Under the pieces are notes generated by a model. That model did no database searches. It had not been told where the DNA came from and saw nothing but the letters and a program-made list of their open reading frames with translations. The position numbers and the translations under genes are program-made. A stretch of DNA of 11,207 nucleotides from JBELMB01 sp042088665 (GTDB lineage: Bacteria > Pseudomonadota > Alphaproteobacteria > Rhodobacterales > Rhodobacteraceae): assembly GCA_042088665.1 (NCBI GenBank), contig JBELMB010000167.1, forward strand, positions 1-11,207. The letters run 5' to 3'. Positions 6,275-11,207 of the stretch are shown piece after piece (within the stretch, counting starts at the first letter, position 1; each line of letters opens with the position of its first letter).

Positions 6275-7085
6275 TCTTCTTGAAAAAGACCGGGCAGCGC
6301 CAACCGCGCAGCCCGCTGGGACCGGGGCGGCGTTCGCCCCGGTTTCTGTCGTTGATATCGAAGCGCGCGATCTGGCCAAACGCTTTGGCGAGACACCGAT
6401 CTTCTCAGATGTCAGCTTTCGTCTGGCGCGCGGCGAAGCGGTGGCACTGGTGGGGGCCAACGGCACCGGCAAATCGACCCTGTTGCGCTGCCTCATGGGC
6501 TTGATCCCGGCGTCAAGCGGCGATGTGCATCTGCTGGACACACCGACCCGGACGGCAACGACCCGCGAGTTGCGCCGCTTGCGCGCGCAGGTCGGGCTGG
6601 TGTCCCAGAAACACAATCTGGTGCCGCGCCTGTCGGTTCTGTCAAACGTGGTGCATGGGCTCTTGGGCAAACACCCCGGTATGCGGCATTGGAGCCATGC
6701 GCTGGCCCCGCAAACCTCACGCGCAGCGGCGATGCATGCGCTGGAACGCGTGGGGCTTGCCGATTTTGCCAGCCGCCGCGCCGACCGCCTGTCCGGCGGG
6801 CAATCGCAGCGGGTGGCCATTGCCCGTGCCATTGTGAGCGCGCCAAAGGTGCTGTTCGCCGATGAACCCTGCGCATCGCTGGATCCTTCCGCGGGCGAAG
6901 ACGTGATGGAGTTGTTCTTCAACCTCGTCCGCGACGAAGGTGTCACGGTGGTCTTCACATCTCACAATATCGAGCACGCGCTGAAATACGGCGACCGGGT
7001 GCTGGGCCTTGCCCAAGGGCGCATGCGTCTGGATGCAACGGCGTCCTCGCTCAGCGCCGCGGAGCTTCGGGGACTTTATGACTGA
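6267..7085 (+). CDS. phnC: Phosphonate-type ABC transporter ATP-binding protein
   Basis: A 272-residue ATPase with all motifs intact: Walker A GANGTGKS (63-70), Q-loop Q114, signature LSGGQSQR (175-182), Walker B VLFADE (195-200), and H-loop H233 in FTSHN. The family is PhnC, the cytoplasmic energy subunit for PhnE. The only usable in-frame start upstream of the ABC core is GTG at 6267, giving the junction GTGACTGA with the phnD stop. The same form (ATGACTGA) is used at the phnC/phnE junction, which supports this choice. It leaves a ~30-residue Ala/Pro-rich extension before the core (which begins VDIEARDLAKRF), longer than usual for the family. A strong 9-bp hairpin lies inside this extension (6321-6343). 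No clear ribosome binding site precedes the GTG, so translation probably depends on coupling to phnD. Confidence 0.88.
   Translation: MTDLLEKDRAAPTAQPAGTGAAFAPVSVVDIEARDLAKRFGETPIFSDVSFRLARGEAVALVGANGTGKSTLLRCLMGLIPASSGDVHLLDTPTRTATTRELRRLRAQVGLVSQKHNLVPRLSVLSNVVHGLLGKHPGMRHWSHALAPQTSRAAAMHALERVGLADFASRRADRLSGGQSQRVAIARAIVSAPKVLFADEPCASLDPSAGEDVMELFFNLVRDEGVTVVFTSHNIEHALKYGDRVLGLAQGRMRLDATASSLSAAELRGLYD
6321..6343 (+). terminator. Strong hairpin between phnD and the phnC core, possible attenuator or RNA stabiliser
   Basis: ACCGGGGCG-GCGTT-CGCCCCGGT is a perfect 9-bp GC-rich stem with a 5-base loop, followed by TTCTGTCGTT. It lies about 50 bp after the phnD stop. Such structures often lie after binding-protein genes and keep their transcript more abundant than that of the downstream transporter genes. 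The T-tract is weak, so partial termination or 3' protection is more likely than a full stop. The hairpin lies within the coding sequence if phnC starts at 6267. Confidence 0.5.
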
Positions 7086-7896
7086 TACCACCTCTTCACG
7101 CTTTGAATTGTCGCGCTTCGAGCGCCCCTCGGCCATTGCATTTCTGGGCTATGCGGCGGGCCTCGTGATCATCTTCTGGTGCCTTGCAGGGGCCGGGTTC
7201 TCACTGGAAAAAGTCGCCAGCGCGCCGCCGCGCTTTGCCGATTTTGCGTCCCGCGCCTTTCCGCCGAACATGGACTCGCAGGTGCTTGCGCGGCTGGGCT
7301 GGAAGATGGTCGAGACGCTGCAAATCGCGGTGGCCGGTGCGGCGATTGGCGTGATCCTGTCGGTGCCCGTGGCGCTTTTGGCGGCGCGCGGGTTGGTGGC
7401 CGGGTCTTGGGTCAACCAGATCGTGCGCACCGTGCTCAGCTTTATCCGCGCGGTGCCGGACATCGCCTGGGCACTGGTTTTTGTCGTTGCCGTGGGGCTG
7501 GGTCCTTTCGCGGGGATGCTGGCCATCGTGGTCGACACCATCGGCTTTTGCGGTCGCTTTTTTGCCGACGACATGGAAGCCACCGACAAGGGCCCGGCGG
7601 AAAGCCTGACCGCCACCGGCGCGCGCAAGCTGGACGTCGTGGCCTGCGCCACCATCCCCGGCGCCATGCCTGCATTCATCTCGACCTCGCTCTTTGCGCT
7701 GGAAAAGGCGGTGCGCTCCTCGACCATCCTCGGCCTTGTGGGCGCGGGCGGCATCGGGATCGAGCTGAAAGTGGGCTTTGATCTCTTTGACTACCCCACC
7801 GCCATGACCGTGATCCTGATGATCGCCGTTGTGGTGATCGGGATCGAACAAGTGTCGGGCTGGGCCCGCACAAAGATCATCGGAGAGCAGCGGTGA
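7078..7896 (+). CDS. phnE: Phosphonate-type ABC transporter permease
   Basis: A 272-residue inner-membrane permease of the PhnE family. Hydrophobic segments lie at about 18-40, 80-104, 128-153, 195-225 and 241-258. The EAA loop that docks to the ATPase is seen at about 167-200 (EATDKGPAESLTATGARKL... then IPGAMPAF), and the conserved GLVGAGGIGIEL follows at 219-230. The start is ATG 7078, within ATGACTGA, an 8-bp overlap with the phnC stop. An upstream start at 7009 would run deep into phnC and is not needed. One permease gene suggests a homodimeric channel. Its TGA overlaps the GTG of the methyltransferase gene (GTGA), pointing to tight co-translation. Confidence 0.9.
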   Translation: MTDTTSSRFELSRFERPSAIAFLGYAAGLVIIFWCLAGAGFSLEKVASAPPRFADFASRAFPPNMDSQVLARLGWKMVETLQIAVAGAAIGVILSVPVALLAARGLVAGSWVNQIVRTVLSFIRAVPDIAWALVFVVAVGLGPFAGMLAIVVDTIGFCGRFFADDMEATDKGPAESLTATGARKLDVVACATIPGAMPAFISTSLFALEKAVRSSTILGLVGAGGIGIELKVGFDLFDYPTAMTVILMIAVVVIGIEQVSGWARTKIIGEQR

Positions 7897-8537
7897 AGAC
7901 CGATACGGCAGACCAACATTGGAACGATCAATGGTCCGCGATCGAGGCGGGCAGCAAATGGCTGACGCCCGAAGAGGATGTAAAGGCATGGGCGGCTGGG
8001 TTTGCCCCCGGCGCGCATATCCTTGATCTGGGGGCTGGTGTTGGGCGGCATGCGCTCTGGCTTGCGGCGCAAGGATTCAAGGTGACAGCGCTGGATGCAG
8101 CGCCCGAAGGACTGGCCGAGATCGACAAGACCGGCGGCGTGACAACCGTTCTGGCCCGGATGCACGACCTGCCCTTTGACGATCATGCCTTTGACCATGT
8201 GCTCAGCTGGAACGTGATCTATCACGGTGACGAAGACATCCTGCTGCGCACCATCGCCGAGATCCGCCGCGTCCTGAAACCCGGCGGCACCTACATGGGC
8301 ACCATGTTGTCCAAGCGTCGTCTGCCCCATGAGCAGGCCAAATATCCGGGCCGCGAAATCAGCCGCAATGCCTGGGTCTTTGACGCGCCGGGCACGGACA
8401 AGATCCACCCGCATTACTTCTGCCCGGCCTCCGATCTGCTGGCACTGTTCTCGGGCTTTGAATGCCTGAAGCTGGAAGACCGTGAGCACGAAAAACCCGG
8501 TTCCTGGCATTGGCACCTGACGATGGAACGGTTTTGA
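7893..8537 (+). CDS. Class I SAM-dependent methyltransferase within the phn operon
   Basis: A 214-residue soluble protein with a Rossmann-type SAM fold. Motif I is ILDLGAGVG (43-51), the acidic end of strand 2 is ALDAAPEGL (66-74), motif III is MHDLPFDDHAFD (90-101), and the post-motif RVLKPGGTYMG (126-136) is typical of type-11/TehB-like enzymes. The C-terminal half is rich in H and W (IHPHYFCP, SWHWHLTM), which may shape a substrate pocket. The start is GTG (7893) with GGAGAG about 9 bases upstream, overlapping the phnE stop by GTGA. Methyltransferases are not part of the C-P lyase pathway, so its place between transporter and amidohydrolase is notable. It might methylate the imported compound or a breakdown product; substrate unknown. 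Confidence 0.85.
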   Translation: MKTDTADQHWNDQWSAIEAGSKWLTPEEDVKAWAAGFAPGAHILDLGAGVGRHALWLAAQGFKVTALDAAPEGLAEIDKTGGVTTVLARMHDLPFDDHAFDHVLSWNVIYHGDEDILLRTIAEIRRVLKPGGTYMGTMLSKRRLPHEQAKYPGREISRNAWVFDAPGTDKIHPHYFCPASDLLALFSGFECLKLEDREHEKPGSWHWHLTMERF

Positions 8538-9746
8538 ATGCTGACCTTTGAAGGCGCGCAGGTTTACCTGCCGGACGAGATTGTTGAGACCACAGTCACC
8601 ATCGCCGATGGCCTGATCCTTGAGATCGGAGGCCCTCCGCAGGGCAAGGTGATCGATGCGCGCGGGATGATCCTCGCACCGGCGCTGATCGACGTGCATG
8701 GCGATGCCTTTGAACGCCAGTTGATGCCGCGTCCCGGCGTGTTCTTTCCGATAGAAACCGCGGTGCTCGAAACAGATCGTCAGCTTGCGGCAAATGGCAT
8801 CGCCACGACCTATCATTCCATCACGCTGAGTTTTGAGCCGGGGCTGCGCAGCGTGGACAAGGGTCGCGAAATGATGGAGGCGATCCGCGCCTTGGCGCCG
8901 CGATTGACTGTGGAAAACCGCGTGCAACTGAGGTGGGAGACTTTTGCCTTTGAAGCCCTGGAAACGCTGGACTGGGCTTTTGACGCGCCTTTGAAACCCT
9001 CTTTGGCCTTCAACGATCACCTCTCCATGGCTATGCGGTCCAAAGACACGCCCATTCAGGAGCGGCTCTTTGAGCACAGCCCAGATTTTTCGGTGTTGGA
9101 TTTTGGCGATGATGCCTTGTTCGAGAAACGATACCTGCGCCACACGCAACGGTCGGGCCTCGATTTTGAGGACCACAAGGCCCTCGTCAAACGCGTCTGG
9201 GAACGCCGCGACACGGTGGTTGACACCATCACACGCGTGGCCGCCAAGGCCCGCAGCACGGGTGTTCCCATGCTCAGCCATGACGACACCCAAGCCGAAA
9301 CGCGTGATTTCTATCGGGGTATCGGCGCGACCACCTCTGAATTTCCAATGACCTTGGGGCCGACGCAAAACGCGCGCGACAATGGCGACAAGATTATCTT
9401 CGGATCTCCCAATGCCGTGCGCGGCGGCAGCCATATCGGATCGCTCGGCGCAGGGGATATGGTTGAGGCCGGGTTGTGCGATATCTTGGCGTCTGACTAC
9501 TACTATCCGGCCATGCTGGCCGCGGTGGATCGGCTGGACCGTGAAAAGCGGGCCAACCGGCTTGCGCTTTGGTCATTGGTGTCAACCGGACCGGCACGCG
9601 CGATGAACCTGACGGACCGGGGCGAAATCGCTGAAGGCAAGCGCGCGGACCTGGTGCTGGTCGATTGGCCTGACGACGCCACGCCAGCCATCCGGGGCAC
9701 ATGGGTTGCCGGGCGCTGCGCCTATCGTGGTATGCCCGCTGGATGA
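8538..9746 (+). CDS. phnM: PhnM-family amidohydrolase (alpha-D-ribose 1-methylphosphonate 5-triphosphate diphosphatase-like)
   Basis: A 402-residue metal-dependent hydrolase of the PhnM branch of the amidohydrolase superfamily, close in length to E. coli PhnM. Conserved marks are LIDVHGDAFERQ (50-61), where other members have HxH, NDHLS (159-163), SHDDT (247-251), EFPMT (268-272), SPNAVRGGSHIG (290-301) and ASDYYYP (318-324). The C-terminal beta-sandwich with GEIAEGKRADLVLVD is typical. PhnM normally releases pyrophosphate from ribose-1-phosphonate triphosphate within the C-P lyase pathway. Here no phnG-L gene is in the window, so it may cooperate with genes outside it or act on another phosphorylated sugar. 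The ATG directly follows the methyltransferase stop (TGAATG), and its own stop overlaps the next gene by ATGA. Confidence 0.85.
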   Translation: MLTFEGAQVYLPDEIVETTVTIADGLILEIGGPPQGKVIDARGMILAPALIDVHGDAFERQLMPRPGVFFPIETAVLETDRQLAANGIATTYHSITLSFEPGLRSVDKGREMMEAIRALAPRLTVENRVQLRWETFAFEALETLDWAFDAPLKPSLAFNDHLSMAMRSKDTPIQERLFEHSPDFSVLDFGDDALFEKRYLRHTQRSGLDFEDHKALVKRVWERRDTVVDTITRVAAKARSTGVPMLSHDDTQAETRDFYRGIGATTSEFPMTLGPTQNARDNGDKIIFGSPNAVRGGSHIGSLGAGDMVEAGLCDILASDYYYPAMLAAVDRLDREKRANRLALWSLVSTGPARAMNLTDRGEIAEGKRADLVLVDWPDDATPAIRGTWVAGRCAYRGMPAG

Positions 9747-10969
9747 TATCCCGCGACTATCTGCCCGCCATCGGGCTCGGCATCACGCAGATCATGGGCT
9801 ACGGCACCTTGATGTATGCCTACGCAGTGCTGCTGCCGGAAATGGCGGTGGATCTGGGCCTGTCCTTGTCGCAGGTCTTTGGCATCCTGTCTCTGGGCCT
9901 GTTCTTTGGCGGACTGGTCTCCCCCGTCGCGGGCAAACTGGTCGACCGCTTCGGCGGGCGCTGGGTGATGACGCTTGGCTCGGTGGTGGCGGGCTGCTCC
10001 TTGATGGGAATGAGCCTTGTGGAGGGGCGCGCCAGCCTCTTCGCCCTGATCCTGCTGGCCGAGGGCGCGGGCATGTTCGTTCTATACAATGTGGCCTTTG
10101 CCAGCGTGGCGCGGCTGGACCTCGGCGTGCCGCCGCAGCGGTCGATCTCGGTCATCACGCTGTTTGGTGGCGTGGCCTCGACGATCTTCTGGCCGCTCAC
10201 GCTGGCGCTTTTCAACCGGTACGGCTGGGAAACCACATGGGTCATCCTTGGCCTGAGCGCGCTCGTGATCTGCACGCCGATCCACTTCTTCATCCTGCGC
10301 GGGCCGGAGCGGCACCCGGACGCGCCCAAACCCGCCAATGCGCCGGACTGGCCCGAGCTGACCGGCCCGGCGCGCAAGCGAGGCATGCTCTGGATGGTGA
10401 TCTCGTTCATCTTTTCGGGCTACCTGATGGGCGCGGTCATGACGCTGTGGGTGACCAACGTGCAGGATCTGGGCCACACGGCAGCCATGGCCGCGCTGGC
10501 GGGTGCCGTGATCGGGCCGTTCAAGACCGTGGGCCGCTTCTTTGAGATGCTGGTCAGCCGCAACATGTACCCTCTGGTGACCTATGCGATCAGCATGGGG
10601 CTCATGCTGTCGGGCTTTGTTGTTCTGCTGAGCGTTGGCTTCACCCTGCCCGGGGTCATTCTGGCCGCAGCGCTCTACGGCATGGGTGACGGGATCAAGA
10701 CGATCGCGCGGGGCACCCTGCCCCTGGCCCTCTTCGGGCACAAGGGATACGGCGCGCGGCTGGGGTGGATTTCCTTTGTTCAGATGGGGATCAACGCCTC
10801 CGCCCCCTTTGCTTTTGCATGGGCCACGCAGGCCTTTGGCGGCTGGTGGTCCTTTGCTGTCATGGCATTGTGTCTTTGCTGTGCGATGGCGACTTACATG
10901 CTCATTCCCGATCCAAGGACACACCGCGATGACCCCGCTCAAGATAGGCGCCTGCCTGAAAACCCCTGA
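9743..10969 (+). CDS. Major facilitator superfamily transporter
   Basis: A 408-residue inner-membrane protein with about 12 hydrophobic segments in two halves separated by a cytoplasmic loop (ERHPDAPKPANAPDWPELTG region). The MFS loop 2-3 motif appears as GKLVDRFGGRWV, close to the general GxLaDrxGrr form. It resembles the oxalate/formate-antiporter and monocarboxylate-type group loosely, but the substrate is not readable. The start is taken at ATG 9743, which overlaps the phnM stop (ATGA) and gives a normal N-terminus (MISRDYLPAIGLG). A farther upstream in-frame start at 9701 would overlap phnM by 46 bp. As the operon already carries an ABC importer, this protein may export a product, import a related compound, or move a counter-ion. 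Its 3' end overlaps the next gene by 41 bp. Confidence 0.85.
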   Translation: MISRDYLPAIGLGITQIMGYGTLMYAYAVLLPEMAVDLGLSLSQVFGILSLGLFFGGLVSPVAGKLVDRFGGRWVMTLGSVVAGCSLMGMSLVEGRASLFALILLAEGAGMFVLYNVAFASVARLDLGVPPQRSISVITLFGGVASTIFWPLTLALFNRYGWETTWVILGLSALVICTPIHFFILRGPERHPDAPKPANAPDWPELTGPARKRGMLWMVISFIFSGYLMGAVMTLWVTNVQDLGHTAAMAALAGAVIGPFKTVGRFFEMLVSRNMYPLVTYAISMGLMLSGFVVLLSVGFTLPGVILAAALYGMGDGIKTIARGTLPLALFGHKGYGARLGWISFVQMGINASAPFAFAWATQAFGGWWSFAVMALCLCCAMATYMLIPDPRTHRDDPAQDRRLPENP

Positions 10970-11207
10970 GATCGCCGCGCATCGCGATTGGCTGTTCGAC
11001 ACCGCCCGGGACATCGAATTGCAGGATTTCATGAGTTTTGACGCCCTCGGGGACGAGTTCGAGGATCGCATCGCCGCGCTGGAGGGGGGCACCGGCGCCC
11101 TCCTGTTGTGTCCGGGCATTTTCCCGGTGGTTGCAGTTGCGCGGTTGAAGTCCCTCAACCCCCCCCCCCCTTCCCCCTGGGCCTTCCTTCTGCATCCCCG
11201 ACTCCTC
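10929..11207 (+). CDS. TIM-barrel sugar-phosphate isomerase/epimerase-like protein, N-terminal part (cut by right edge)
   Basis: The first ~50 residues read MTPLKIGACLKTPEIAAHRD followed by WLFDTARDIELQDFMSFDAL, which resembles sugar phosphate isomerases/epimerases of the AP-endonuclease-2-like TIM-barrel family. The ATG (10929) lies inside the MFS gene, 41 bp before its stop, with AAGGA about 10 bases upstream. After about residue 55 the translation no longer looks like the family: residues become GGTGALLLCPG and then NPPPPSPW across a run of 12 C. This suggests sequencing or assembly error near the contig end, or gene damage. If intact beyond the window, it could process a sugar phosphate released by the PhnM-like enzyme (inference). 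Confidence 0.6.
   Translation, partial: MTPLKIGACLKTPEIAAHRDWLFDTARDIELQDFMSFDALGDEFEDRIAALEGGTGALLLCPGIFPVVAVARLKSLNPPPPSPWAFLLHPRLL
11159..11170. other. Homopolymer run of 12 C, probable low-quality contig end
   Basis: Twelve consecutive C are followed by a pyrimidine-rich tail to the right edge. The protein reading degrades over the same interval, from about 11090 on. A technical origin is most likely. Confidence 0.5.

Noticed and set aside
5417..6958. A 513-codon minus-strand open frame opposite phnD and phnC
   Set aside because: Antisense shadow; phnD has a signal peptide and family motifs, and phnC has all ABC motifs on the plus strand.
7791..9434. A 547-codon minus-strand open frame opposite the methyltransferase and phnM-like genes
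   Set aside because: It is rich in R, H, Q and G without domain signs, and the opposite strand carries clear conserved motifs.
10082..11158. A 358-codon minus-strand open frame opposite the MFS gene
   Set aside because: Very rich in R, H, Q and P, as expected opposite a membrane-protein gene, with no domain seen.
1..11207. CRISPR array, tRNA or rRNA genes
   Set aside because: No regularly spaced repeats and no tRNA- or rRNA-like segments were seen on either strand.

Overview
The window reads as chromosomal DNA from an alphaproteobacterium, most likely a marine Rhodobacteraceae (Roseobacter-group) organism. The coding regions are GC-rich with strong G/C third positions, and the gene families (PhnD-type transporter, enolase-superfamily enzyme next to a ThDP enzyme, IS1380-type transposase remnant) fit that group. 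This placement is inference from style and family content, not from a marker gene.

Region 1 (1-3803, minus strand) is a small-molecule catabolic cluster read right to left. It starts with a muconate-lactonizing-type enolase-superfamily enzyme (2679-3803), followed by an acetolactate-synthase-like ThDP enzyme (879-2612). Next comes a stem-loop-rich spacer, then the decayed remains of a polar amino-acid ABC transporter (permease tail fused to an ATPase tail, 361-716). The cluster ends with the intact N-terminal part of an inositol-monophosphatase-family enzyme that runs off the left edge and overlaps the ATPase remnant's stop codon by ATGA. The cluster probably once had its own importer and has lost it through internal deletion.

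Region 2 (3804-5404) is an accessory junction. It has about 370 bp with no recognisable gene, then an internally deleted IS1380-like element (4178-4695) that keeps 12-bp inverted ends and only the last ~70 residues of a transposase. Beyond it lies a short AT-rich island with a two-membrane-segment small protein and a tightly spaced second small ORF that looks frameshifted. The promoter region of the next operon completes the region.

Region 3 (5405-11207, plus strand) is one tightly coupled operon: phnD (periplasmic binding protein), phnC (ATPase), phnE (permease), a class I SAM methyltransferase, a PhnM-family amidohydrolase, an MFS transporter, and the start of a TIM-barrel sugar-phosphate isomerase/epimerase-like gene cut by the right edge. 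Most junctions overlap by 4-8 bp or abut (GTGACTGA, ATGACTGA, GTGA, TGAATG, ATGA); the last overlaps by 41 bp. The genes look like an uptake and processing system for an organophosphorus compound. No core C-P lyase gene (phnG-L) is present inside the window, and the methyltransferase, MFS porter and isomerase are not standard parts of that pathway. A weak Pho-box-like pair and a 12-bp palindrome precede phnD. The final ~100 bases, with a run of 12 C, look like poor-quality or contig-end sequence.
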